NCBI GenBank assembly: GCA_030068145.1 | Contig: JAPJBO010000336.1 | Location: forward strand, 1 to 64,000 | Length of the DNA: 64,000 nucleotides | Direction of reading: 5' to 3' | DNA from: Diplonema papillatum | Lineage: Eukaryota > Euglenozoa > Diplonemea > Diplonemida > Diplonemidae | Shown: positions 20,520 through 31,800 of the stretch, piece after piece | How positions within the stretch are numbered: position 1 is the stretch's first letter | Layout: each line of letters opens with the position of its first letter | Notes under the pieces: model-generated | Database searches by the model: none | The model's input: only the letters and a program-made list of their open reading frames with translations | What the model was told of the DNA's origin: nothing | Translations under genes and position numbers: made by a program

Positions 20520-22385
20520 CTGTGCCAGGGGTCGGATACATTTACTTGCTGACCGGTGCTAATGCTGTAAAGGCCCACCTATCAGGACGTGCGTTCAGCT
20601 CCACAAGGTTCGTTTTGTTAAGGCAACTCGCTCCCAGAACGCATGAACCGGAAGAAGAAGCTCTTTAGCCTTTGTCCGCCCTTTATCAGGCTGCCCAGCA
20701 CGATGCTGTTGTCAACCTAGACTGAGACGGTGAAGTCGAATCTGTCATTGAACCACAGGGAGAACGCAACCGAGACCGCAGCAAACTCGAGGTGGTGGAT
20801 CTGCAGCTCTGAGCCCGCCGGGGGGACAGGATGCGCGAAGTATTCGACCGCGGTAGGAAAGCCATCTACGACCGTAGCTAAGACCGCGCCAAGACCGAAG
20901 AGGCAGACATCGGTGAAGAGGACATATCTGGTGCCTACGCCGGGCTGCACTAGACGAAGGGGCACAGACCTTCTGAAACACAACTCTCCTGCGGCCAGCG
21001 TGCTTGCCCACCATCTCACGGATGCTCGAAGATCGACACCTAACTTGAACCCTGCAAAAGTCGATGACGCATTGGAGCGCCTGTAGATCGGCTGGAGTGG
21101 CACGCGGCCAATCCTGCCGAAGAGCGCCGAAGTCGCGAAGGCGAGCTTACCTGCCAACGACGCAGCCTCCCCCGGCGACAAGGAATCGCGGCTCAGGATT
21201 CCCTCCAGCATGTGAATGAGACCCTGCCTCCTGGGCCCTGAGATTCCGACCTCACTGCTTCCGCTTTGATGGTAAACATCAAGCCGAGATGGCGAAAGTA
21301 GTTGTTTGCCGACGTCTTCTCCTCGTTGAATGACGTCCGAAGAATGTCCTGGAGAAGTTCCAGGACGTCAGTCAGCGCCCGATCGTCCGAGGCCAGGGTC
21401 GGGGCGGCGAAGTCGTCGTAATACTGGCACAACGGAAGCCGGAGCCCGCGGCGGACCAACCTCGCCAGGATCCTTGCGAAAGCGTTGTAGTGCACAACAG
21501 CCGCTGTCTCGCCGAAGGATAGCCGCTCCATCCGGAAGTACGCCACCTCACCATCCTCAGGGTTCTCCACGACGACGCACCTGCACAGCCTGTCGTTCCT
21601 GGCGCGCAACTGGCGGTACGCGTCCTTGTGGTCCAGACCCACAGACCGGAACGTGGCGGCGGGGTCGTCCGAAAGCCACCCGCCTGGCCACCTCCACGTA
21701 CACATCCGTCGTGTCCAACTTCACCGGCGTCGACATGTGGACGGATGTTCACCAATGCCATGCGACCATCGTCGCAGGCCCGCTCCTTGATGCGGGAGCC
21801 CTCGTCGTCAAACTTCACTTGGCGAATCAGGAACCTCCTGAGATAGACGGCGTTAGCTGGGGGACGAACCGCTACCATATAACCGGCAGCAACCTCCTTC
21901 TGCACGGAGCGCCATATCGCCAGCCTGTTATCCTTGGAGGAACGGATGGCCCGCACCGACCTCGCTAGAACGTCGCCCTGACGCCGGACCAACTCCTCCT
22001 CTGTCATCTCAGGTGCCCCGGGGGGTCCCGGAGTGTAGAGCCCTCCGTACCCGACCACGCCTGACATGGGGCAACCCGTCTTCAGGTGGAACAGGAGATC
22101 GTCAGCGCCTGAGATGCGCAGGTCGCGAAGCTTCTCGCCGAGTAGTTCGACGCGACAAGGATCTCCTTCGTGGGGCGACAGCTCGTCAGACCTCTTCCTC
22201 CAGCGAGCCAAGAACTGTGAGCGCATACGCTGCGCCTCATGAACCGGTGTTGCCGAGGAACAACTGATTGCGGCCTCCACTTCGCCATCGAGCTGGGGCA
22301 TCTCCTTCACCGCTGGCATGCGTGTCAATCTGCCCTGCAGACTGTCCACTCTCATCAACCTGCGCTGCCTCATTTCCTCGTCCAT
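20520..22385 (-). pseudogene. Second DIRS-order RT/RNase H element, decayed
   Basis: Read on the minus strand, an ATG at 22385 opens a polar N-terminal region that reaches the start of the RT (IKERACDDGRMALVNI). A frameshift near 21700 leads into the RT core: DHKDAYRQL, then MERLSFGETAAVVHYNAF, then QYYDDF, the catalytic YxDD box. A further shift near 21210 leads to the connection (LAGKLAFATSALFGRIGRVP) and RNase H (YVLFTDVCLFGLGAVL, where the usual TDAS is TDVC). RNase H continues past a stop at about 20717 (VDNSIVLGSL) and decays by 20520. This is a different family from the array element at 2890, which has WIDN and RLPMG. It is inactive because of at least two frameshifts and several stops. 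Confidence 0.8.
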
Positions 22386-23288
22386 CAATCACTACGCGTG
22401 TCCGATCATTTGCTGCTCATCCGTCGTTGGAGCATCAAGGTCCATCTTCTCTCTCTGTCCTTTGGCTCTCGTCAAGCCGCTTCGTTTTGGGTTTGGCACC
22501 CCTCACTTCACGATGGTTGCTTCATGTCCTTCACGTCTTCTGCCACACAGGACCTCTGGAGCCACTAGAGTCAAAACAAGTGAAGTGCTTGAGCCAAAAG
22601 TACGGGGGCAGGTACCCATGTCGTTGTCTTCGCAGTGTACTCAAAAATTGGTCGCGCCCGTGCTTCGACAATGAGTACTTTGGCTGACGAGGGTCATAGC
22701 GCTGCTGCGCTCAATAATAATTCTTAAAGAAACCACCGCCTTATATGTCCGACATAGTTTCAGGAGTTGTCTTATATATCATGGTAATATATCATGGTAA
22801 CCGTAATTTACCGTAATCGGAATACTGTTGTGCAGGGGTGTAGGTAGCAACCCGTTCCAGCTTTAGTCTGCCGCTGATAAAGTTAAGTCATATTTCACAG
22901 CGACTCACTCAACTCACGCTTACAAGAACAACGACCTGTCCTGCTCCAAACAACGCAAAAACTCCCGATCGAGCAAAGCCATGGAGGGGAAGGAAGCAGT
23001 GAGGGCCGGAGCGGGAAGTGTGGCTTCTGGCAATGACGCATACCAAGTACCTGCAACGCAAGAAGAGTTGGCAGCTGTTCTTGTAAGCGTACTCCCAAAT
23101 GGAGAGCGCCGTCCAAGATGTACTGTCGCGTGCTTGCTGTCACACTTGTACTGACGGCAAAGTACCGGTCATTTAAACCTCAAAGTACTCTAGATACGTT
23201 CTAGATAAGTCAGGGTTCTCTATGTCACACGCGTGTTATTGAACGAATTACAACCAGAAGGGGTGCGGTGGGGAGGGGAGGCGGGCCA
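22386..23288. other. Intergenic / 5' region of the next gene
   Basis: No supported gene. An ATG at 22981 begins a 37-codon open stretch that ends at a possible GTAAGC donor (23092), which could be an upstream exon of the gene starting at 23289, but this is unproven. AT-rich TATATATCATGGTAATATAT lies near 22772. Confidence 0.35.
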
Positions 23289-26200
23289 ATGCTCACAACG
23301 GCAAGTAGCGCGCAGCAAGCGCGCTTGCTAAAGGCCATGCGAGTGCTTAAACCACGAAGTAGCGAGATGGATCTCAAAATCTGGATGAACAATCACCTGC
23401 GAGAGAAAGGTGATCAGGAGTTCAGTCGTATTCAGGAAGAAGCTTGGGAGCCATACATGCCTGGTTCCACAGACCATCGATCTCAGAAGAGTGCGACATT
23501 CAGCGAAGTTGGACGCTCGCGAGGTGGTCCTGTCAGGCAGCATTCACTTCCGCTATTTCCTGGTGAGTACCACGCGAACCCTGATGACGTTCAGTCTCTT
23601 TCTGTCCAAAATCTGAAGGGCCTGTATTCTACCGTTGCCCGAGAAGGAGAAATGTTCTCGAAGAAGCACGACCTTTTGCTTCGTATTCCTTCCCTCGATT
23701 ACGAAAAGATCGAAGAGTTGGTCTCAAATCTGTTCCCCAATATGGAGCGAGAAGAATCTAATGCGCTGCTGGCGAAGGTATGCGAGTGACCTCATACAAA
23801 ATGAGAACCGTGAAGAATAAACTCGGCCATTCTCCAGAGTTCTGCAGAAAGCGGGCTAAAACGGCGACAGAGAGACGGTTCAGACGCCTTGTTGACACAT
23901 ACGACTTTCGGCTGGAGACAAAGCAGGCAAGCACAGCCGAACTGGCAATCTTGAAAGACAGTGCACCAACACCAGAACTCGTGCATGTCGCACATGAACT
24001 CGTCATGGAGTGCCCATAAATCAACATAAACGTAAACGCATGCACTCACCGCATTCATTGCTGGACGTTGTGTGAGGTTTACCGTTTAGAACGCACCTCC
24101 GCACGCGAATATTCGTTTGATGGTAGAAAGATGGGGCAGCAATAACATATCACCCATTCCACGAAAAAGTGTCACAAATTTTTCGCCTGCAAAGCAGCCC
24201 GTTTTGGGTCAAAATTTTGGAATTTTTGGGAAATTTTTTTTTGGATGGAAAGAGCTATCCCTGGCGATTATGGGCAAGCAATCAGCTCGTGTGGCGACCA
24301 AAATCTGGCGTGCAGATGGACAAAAGGTCGGTTTTGGGGCTGTTTCAAAAACCCAAAAAAACGATTTCCGGCGGGAATCGAACCACCGACCCTCAAACCC
24401 CTGTGTGGGTGTGGTAACCTCTGGACCATGGGCTAAAAAAACGGCGGAGAAATTTTTTGTTCACTACCGAGTGAGAATTTTGGACTCATTTTGAGTTCTT
24501 CGCAAACCGGGCGAAATAAGCTCTGAGAGGCAGAAATACCGTCCTGGGACACTGGAAACGAGTAAATGACGATCTCGCACTTTCCGATAAGAATTCCAAC
24601 TGAGCAGGCGCTAAAAGCGAATTTTGGCCCGAGGTTTGGCAACATAGCCTAACGGTTACCGCACCCTCCTGGGCCCCTGTAGGCCGTGGTTCGATTCCCC
24701 CGGTCCGATTTTTTTTTTTTGCGATTTTTCGGTGTGAAAAGCAGCCGTCTGGAAATTATTTTCGAGGTCTTTTTGGGAAATCTTTTGGTTTTCGAGTAGT
24801 TCTGGGATGCGCGATTATGGGCAAGCTGCCAGCTAGCCCAGCGATCAAAATCTGACCCCCTCCTGGATGCAGAGAGAAAAAAAACCGATCTCCAGGACCC
24901 CATTTTTTCGGGTGCCGACCTCCATTTCCGGGGGGGGGGTCGGTCAAAATTTTTATCCGACCAAATATTCGGAAAGCCCTGTCCTCAACGGATTCAAACG
25001 TGTCCTCAAAATCTCGAAACCGACCATTTTCGGACCTGCAGATGGAAATTTTCGGCAGAAATCCGAAAAAAGCCGAAATCTGTGACACTTTTTCGTGGAA
25101 TGGGTGATATCAAAAACGTGGGGGGGCCCAAGACTACACTCCACGAAGGAATGTACTTGGTGTCGGTCACAAACTGTCCCGGACAAGGCTAGCTATAACC
25201 CATGACGAAAGCGTGCACCAAATATACAACCCGTCACCATCTAGCCCTTTCTTGCTCTAAGAGAACCCATTTAACAACGGTCACACAGAGACGCTAAAAC
25301 CCCGGAATTTCAAGCGAACTTTAACTCTAATAAACAGGTCGTACAGTCGATTCAACTGGGCGTGGACAACGAGCACGTCGCGGAAAAAAAGAGAATTCTT
25401 ACGTCCGAGATGCTGCAGCTTCAGGTACAATCACTTTTTGGCTTGCTGAGTATCGGAGTATCAGAGGGTCGCCACGGTGCTGTCTGACCTGCTCAACTTG
25501 TGCTATTTGCGGACGGACGATACGTGGTAACAATCCCGTGCTCACTCCAGTTCCTGTTGGCGAGTTGACAGGCAGCAATCACTCCTAGCATTACTATCCA
25601 TCCCATCTTTAACACATCAGGGGTACCCGCAAACGTTCACCGCGATGGTTGAAGCAATCGGTCGACGAAAACAGTCGAAGGCCCACAAGGTTTCTACAGC
25701 TCGCGAAGAGTTCTATAAGAACCTGAACTTCAAGTGGGAGCATTTGCAGTCTTTGCGGCGAAATGCGCATCTACTCGGAGATAAATACACCAACACGGTA
25801 CCCGACATAGTCGATGTTGTGTATGATATATACAAAGACTACATAGATTGGCTGGAGAAAGCAGAGGGAAAAAGTGGAGAAGAGTCAGAAGAAAAGATTC
25901 CGATCTCTGAAAGGCAGGTCAACGATGAACACCTGCAGTACGCGTATGGAACGGGGTATCGCAGGAATTCGGAGGCCGTATGCCGCCTTCGAGAGAATGC
26001 AGATGGAAACGGCAAAATGAGCACCAACGGATCCGTTCCGATTGCGCACTTCCGGGGAAATGTCCACGCAGTGGAGGTACTGCTGCAGCCTTTCGATGAA
26101 TGCGACTTGAATGTTTTCGATTTTGACGTTGACATCGAGGTTTTTGTTGGCTCGCAGCACGCACAGGCTGAAGCCGCCCGTGTTGCTATTTCCAACGCAC

Positions 26201-26358
26201 TCGTGAAAATGTTGCCGCACACAAAGGTTTACTTGCACATGGCCTCATTCCTTTACCCCGATCCAGTTCGGCGTCGTCCGAAGTTCACCGGCGAGCGTGC
26301 AGCTGGTGTTCGCTATCACTGGGTGAAAAGAGGAAACCCACACAAGATGTTTGCCTAG
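23289..26358 (+). CDS. Candidate mitochondrial ribosomal protein uS9 (MRPS9-like), multi-exon
   Basis: The last exon (25621-26358) ends in a uS9-like domain. VCRLRENADGNGKMSTNG matches the family's xVxLxxGxGxxxVNG strand, IAHFRGNVHAVEVLLQPF follows, then AEAARVAISNAL matches QAxAxRxxIxxAL, and DPVRRRPKFTGERAAGVRYHWVKR matches the basic tail. uS9 is a small-subunit ribosomal protein whose tail reaches the P-site. Upstream exons: 23289-23777 starts with a presequence-like MLTTASSAQQARLLKAMRVLKPR and ends at donor GTATGC; a probable exon begins at 23840; another is 25338-25424 (donor GTACAA). The 25425-25620 intron is 196 bp with acceptor CATCAG. The end of exon 2 is not settled, and a 964-bp TIR element occupies that intron. 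The last exon is secure; the joins are inference. Confidence 0.6.
24366..24434 (-). ncRNA. tRNA-derived (SINE-head-like) unit with A and B boxes
   Basis: On the minus strand the A box TGGTCCAGAGGTTACC (24413-24428) is followed about 30 nt later by a perfect B box, GGTTCGATTCC (24374-24384), and a T-run downstream (24354-24360) that could end pol III transcription. Spacing is tRNA-like, but the acceptor arms do not pair well and no anticodon can be assigned, so this is a tRNA relic or SINE head rather than a working tRNA. Confidence 0.55.
24640..24720 (+). ncRNA. Second tRNA-derived unit with A and B boxes
   Basis: A box TAGCCTAACGGTTACCG (24645-24661), B box GGTTCGATTCC (24688-24698) and a T12 tract at 24709-24720 as a pol III terminator. 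It shares GGTTACCRCACCC with the minus-strand unit at 24366. The acceptor stem is poor, so a functional tRNA is unlikely. Confidence 0.55.
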
Positions 26359-28207
26359 ATCGTGATTCCAATCTGCACACGCACAGTCGCTAGTCTTGTC
26401 TTGAGCTTAGGCTTCAGGAAACTTTGTGCACTCCCAGATCGCCAAATTGCCGATGAAGATCCGTCTGCTGCGGAGGTTATCTCGCTAGGGTGGCTACCTC
26501 TCAAATGTTTCAACAAGACTGCATTTCTTCTCCCCTCTACTCTTATCACGCGCATGCAGAAGCCATTTCGGCAAGATGCCTTGGCGAGTCATGGACAGCG
26601 GATAACTGAGCCTTTTTTGAAAAAGCGCACGGCGAGAACAGCCAGTGGCGCCGCATGCTGAAGTGTGAGCGGTTCTGGGCGGCGAAAGCTGCTGTTTGCG
26701 TCAGCTCCGTTTTAGTCTTTGTCAACACAGGTGCTGTCTGCGGATCGCCCCTGGCCCCTATTCAACCAGATACATCCAGGCCGACACGTGCACGTTCAAG
26801 AAGACCACGGTCCGCGAGCAACCTCAAAGTACCTCGTAGTTCTTCCAACAACTTGATCCACCTTCGCAGTTGTCGTTACGCACCGGAGACCGTGGTATCC
26901 ACGTAAGAAGACATGCAACTGGGGAGAGAAGGTCCCCAGCAGGTCCCCTGGACAATCAATGTTCGCACGGTAAAGACCGGCCTCAGCAAGACTTGAGGCA
27001 GCAGTTAAAAGTTCGGGTAACACTAAAGTTCGGGTACGTACCCACACCCCGATTAGCAGCTAAGTACGGGCGTTGCCAAGTTCTGGTGAAGCAAAGTTCG
27101 AGACGCTAAGTCCGGGTGATGCTAAGTTCTGGTGAACCTAAGTTCGAGTGATTGCTAAGTTCCGGTAAAGCAAAGTTCAGGCGATGCTAAGTTCTGGTGA
27201 CGCTAAGTTCGGGCGATGCTAGTTCCAGCCCGTCACGGAAAGCCCGACGCCAGTACCCCGGGGGGAGACCCAATGTTGGCACCCTACCTGTTTTCTTGTT
27301 TTTTTTTTTTGTTTTTTTTTTTTGGTTTTTCGTTTTTCCACCTGATCCTGACCCAGGTTTCGGGGAGTTTCGGGGAGTTTCGGGGGGTTTCGGGGAGTTT
27401 CGGGTAGTTTCGGGTAGTTTCGTGGAGTTTCCCTGTTTGGGACTGGGGGTCCCCATGCGACTACCTCGCTGGCACCTGCGACCTGTGCTGCCGGTGCTTG
27501 CCTGGCACGTGCGCAAGTAATCTCCTGCACGCCTGGCCAAATGTGCTTGTCTTTGCCAGGGTGTGGCACGCTCACGCCGATACCCGCGGGCTTCGTTACT
27601 TCACTACCCCCGGTTCTCCTCTGCCTTCTTCTTCTCCGTGGTTCGGAAGGTTCCGTGTTCATCCCCGCCCGCGCGTGGACGGTGGCGGTGGTTGACTTCG
27701 CTGCTGCTGCGGATGCGCCGCCGTCAACCACCCAATAACTGGATTGGAACCGTGTTCGTCGCAGCCGTAGCATACAGACCCCACTGCCCCTGGTTACGTC
27801 GGGGCTCGTGCCCTCGGCCCGTTTCTTTGCGAATACGTCTCTTCCCTCAGGAGCCGTGGCTCCTTTTGTTTATGCGCGCAGGGCGTCTGCAGTTCGGGCT
27901 TTGGGTGTTTTCTCGATCGGACACCCGACAGTACAACATGGCTGTGCCGAGCCTGTCGTTGCCTGTTCTTGCCCGCCAGTGTGCAGGCGTACACAGTCCC
28001 CTCGTTCCAGCGTAAAGAAAACGAGGAAGGAATGGTATCACCGGAAAAGGATACGCCCCACACGAGGTGGGTGTGGCTTTAGCGTATAAGCGGGGAGGCA
28101 GGCAGGGGAAGGCTTGGGGAGGGAGAGTGGTGCCCATGGCCACAGGAGCTGAGTGCGAGCTCGTGATCACAGGTCGTAAACTACTCTAATTTACTGCAGG
28201 AGGAGGT
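26359..28207. other. Intergenic with short repeats
   Basis: No gene supported. About 27020-27225 contains a degenerate 16-bp repeat (CTAAGTTCKGGTGATG). 27297-27324 is T-rich, and 27359-27428 repeats GTTTCGGGGA six or seven times. The last motif and a nearby CACCTGATCC recur at 36485-36570 (there as GGATCAGGTG). Confidence 0.6.
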
Positions 28208-28580
28208 TTTTGTGATGTGTTGCGGGTCGGGTTTGCGAACTGTAGTGCACCGGGCGGTGCAAAGTGGCGGCATCTCACTTCCGCTGCACCTCCACGTCTA
28301 ATCCCTTGTTCAAACATTTGTCATTGCCATCCAGTTTACGGTCCATTCTGCGGAGTCCGCATCGCCTCGTCAACGACCACTTTGACCTTCACGAACGGCA
28401 TTTTCCTTTTTTGCCATGGTGGTTTGATTCGGGCGCTTACAGTGTGGATCTTGGGGTTTGTTGATTCGGGGGGTTGTGATGTGTTGTATTTGCGAAGTGT
28501 ATCAGAGCACCGGACGGTGCAAAGTGGCGGTGCCTCGCTTCCCCGCCGCACCTCCAAGCCTAAATGTTTCCCCTTTTCCC
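28208..28580. repeat. Dispersed repeat, two tandem copies
   Basis: The block TGTGATGTGTTGYGGGTYGGG ... CACCGGRCGGTGCAAAGTGGCGG ... CCGCMCCTCC occurs at 28211-28300 and again at 28476-28560. The linking stretch 28325-28400 holds ACGGTCCATTCTGCGGAGTC and CCTCGTCAACGACCAC. Split halves of another copy lie at 34189-34281 and 36120-36330. It abuts the LINE. Confidence 0.8.
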
Positions 28581-28685
28581 CTTTTTTTTCCCCCGTCTCC
28601 TTTCCATTCTTGCATTTCAGGCCTGCATGCCCCATCAAAAGCAATCGAAAAGAAAATAAACGAGCGTTCTACCACCTCGCGCGGT

Positions 28686-28726
28686 GTCACGGGATGTTTG
28701 GCAGCCGCTGCTAAACATCCCGTGAC
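28686..28726. other. Perfect 14-bp stem-loop upstream of the LINE ORF
   Basis: GTCACGGGATGTTT (28686-28699) pairs with AAACATCCCGTGAC (28713-28726) around a 13-nt loop, GGCAGCCGCTGCT, that is itself partly self-complementary. It lies 84 bp before the LINE's ATG, in what should be its 5' UTR. Confidence 0.8.
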
Positions 28727-28810
28727 CGGGTCTCGCTCACCTACAGGGCCGTGCGCGAGGCCGCCTCCCAACGTTTGCAAGGCCGGGACACCCCGCAAGA
28801 AACTCCCCCC

Positions 28811-31800
28811 ATGCCCCCCCCGCCCCGCCCTCAGGCGTCCTCCCCACCCCCCCAGCAACAGTTCAGCCCCGCGCCACGTACTGACTTGTGTAATCGCCAA
28901 AGAACTCTTATATCTATTAAGGAAACTACTAGACAGCAGCTGTTAAGCGCTGGAGACATCGAACAGAACCCGGGCCCCGGCCGCACGGAGATGAAGTTCG
29001 CGACGTTGAACGTAACTAGCTTACTTCAATATCTCCCTGCGGCCGACGCGGTGGAAGCGGATCTTCTCTGCTGCCAGGAGGTGACACTCCTTCCGTGCAA
29101 ACGGGCGCAGGTGGAGGAATACCTGCGGAAATGGTGCTGCCACTGGGGCCTGCCGCCTCCCGGAAGACTCTGTAGGAACTCCGGTAGTCGCTCGACGGTG
29201 AACGCCGCGAACGGAGGGCTCTCCACTCTAGTACTGAGACCGATACCGGCGTACGATACGATGACGGCGCTCTCGCACGCAGCAATACGGTCCCCGGACC
29301 GAGTGAGCCATACGGTAGTAGCAACAGGGGCAGGCAACACGTTCGTGCACGTGTTCAATGTCTACTGCCCTTCCGGAAACGGGAGGGCGGAGAGCGAGGA
29401 GCGTGAGGACATGCTGGAGAAGATCCTCTTCGCAGCGGCAGATAGCCTCGGTGACGTCCCCATAATGGTGATGGGTGACCTGAACACAGAAGAAGACCGG
29501 TCCCCTGTGCTGCGGAAGGCACTAAGGAACGGATGGTCCGACGCAGCGGAACTGCACCATGCGCGTACCGGTGACACACCACCACCACCGACCTTTACCA
29601 GCGCCCGGACGACAGGCACGAGGATCGACCGCATACTCCTCAACCGAATAACGACGGGGGCTTTCCGTCAATGCGTCACCACCGCGGTGAACGTGCCGGG
29701 ACACCGGCTCGTGACAATGACCCTGGACATTGCGGCGCTGCGCCAAATCGTGTGGCGATTTAAAGTACCGCGGGAAATCCCTACCGAGGGGGGACCCAAG
29801 TGGGGCCTCTCGGACACAGAAGCTAACAGGGAAGCCGTACAGAGACTGACCAACTCCGATTTCGCAGAACGGCTGGCAGCACAGCGAGTGGAAGAGGCCT
29901 GGCTCGAGTGGTCACGAGTCAGTGAGCAGTACTTGCAGGATGCCTTCGGAATCCCTGCGGAAGAAAGGGGAAGGAGTACCGGCCGGGGGATAAAGACGTC
30001 GCCTAAGAGAGTCTGTATCACGGCAAGCACTGCGAGCGACGGGTCGGGGGCGGCGAACAGCAGGCAGCTACGGCTCCGGAAAGCCATCCACAGGATGGAA
30101 CGCATCTGCAGCTACCTTGCGCAGCGACGCGGGCCGGAGGCAGTTCCGCATGAAGTATCCCGTTGCTGGCAGAACAGCAGACGGCTGGCACAGGCGTGCA
30201 TGAAAGATGGCCAAGGGACAGAAGGATTCCCGGATCATGAGGAGGCGAAGCAGCTTCTCACGGCATTGCGGGAAGAGACGAGTAGACTCGGAAGGGAAGG
30301 ATCGGCGGCCAGGTTTACGAAGTACCGAGACAAGCTGAACGAGAGGGCCGATGCGAGCAGACGATGTCTGACAACCATCTGCGCCGGACGCGCTGAGCCG
30401 TCGGGGGTGTTGCGAACGGGGGCGGGAGTGACTGCAAATGTTGACGAGATGGACGAGGCGCTGAACACTGCGTGGGACCCTATCCTGCGTAAGTACAAGG
30501 ACGGGCCAGAGCCGGAGTACGAGCCGTTTCGGGATCGGTTCCAGGATCACATCGGCCCACACTTGATGGAAGCCGGAACAATCACGGGGGAGGAGCTGCG
30601 AATTCTGCTGAGGAAGAAGCCGAAGAAAAGCGCGTCAGGGGTGGATGGCTGGCGCATGGCTGAACTGCGGGAGTTGCCGCTCCCCCTGCTGAATGCACTT
30701 GCAGACGTCATGAACCTGGTCGAAGCGACTGGGGACTGGCCGGCAAGCATGACAACTGCGCTGGTGTCGATGGTGCCGAAAGATGAGAGCCAAGACCCGC
30801 TGCACACGAGGCCGATAACCGTCACGTCCGCCGTGTACCGCTTGTGGGCCTGCCGCAGGCTTGCGGACATTGTCCTGTGGCAGGAGGGGTGGATCGAAGA
30901 AGGACAGAAAGGCTTTCGGCCGGGCCACCGGATCGAGGACGTCTTGATGGAGATAGGGCTCGAGGTGGAGGACGCCTTGCTGGACGGAGAGCCGCTCTAC
31001 GGAGTGGCGCTGGACTTCCGGAAGTGTTTCGACATGGTCCCGCGAGAGGTAGTGCTACGCCTGGCTGAGGACTTAGGACTGCACGGTCGGGTTCTCAAGC
31101 CGCTGAGGGCGATTTACAGTCTGCTCGCAAGACGCTTCAAGTTGCCGCTAGGGGTGGGCAGGGAGTTTAGTGTGACCAACGGTATCCTTCAAGGGTGCCC
31201 TGTGTCCGTCATACTCATCAATGCCCTGCTGTCGGTAGTGATGAAAGCGGTCAAAAAAGAAGCTGAGGGTGTGAGTCCTAAGTCGTACGCGGATGATGCC
31301 ACACTACTGTCCAGGCTGTCGGAGGCCGCACTGCAAAAGGGAGTCGACATTGTTGACGAGTTCTGCACACTCACCGGAATGCAGCTAAACCTCGAGAAGA
31401 CCATCGCATTCTCGACGAGGCAGAGGCACCAGTCGACGCTCAGACTCCGAAGCGGAAATGCGCTGCTGCGATTTAGCAAGTCCGTCACGTGTCTGGGGGC
31501 CCTAGTCTCAACGGCGAAGAACAGAAAGGAGAGGTCCGACTCTAAGAGGGTAGAGAGGGCGGCGGCCCTAGCGGAGGGCCTCCGCCACGCGCCATTCCGG
31601 TACGAAAAGCGGGTCCGTATTGTGCAGTCGAATGTGTTGCCGGCAGCGCTATCGGGCTGCTCCTTCGCGCCGGTGTCAAAGGTGGCGATGAAGCGGTTGA
31701 CGACGTCGGTGATGGGTCTGATCTGGGGTGGAGCAAACCCGAAGCGCGCGAGAGAAATGGTCCTGAACTTCCAGGAGAAGGGCCACCTGACGGACCCCGG

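Larger units (their letters stand above)
24147..25110. mobile_element. 964-bp TIR element with two tRNA-like units
   Basis: The ends are perfect 30-bp inverted repeats starting ATATCACCCATTCC (24147-24176 and 25081-25110). Inside are two diverged direct copies of a roughly 130-bp body that share GCAAAGCAGCC or GAAAAGCAGCC and GCGATTATGGGCAAGC (24176-24320 and 24719-24870). There are also two tRNA-like segments with pol III boxes in opposite orientation. No coding capacity is seen. It resembles either a MITE that captured SINEs or a composite SINE. Target duplication is unclear. Confidence 0.8.
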
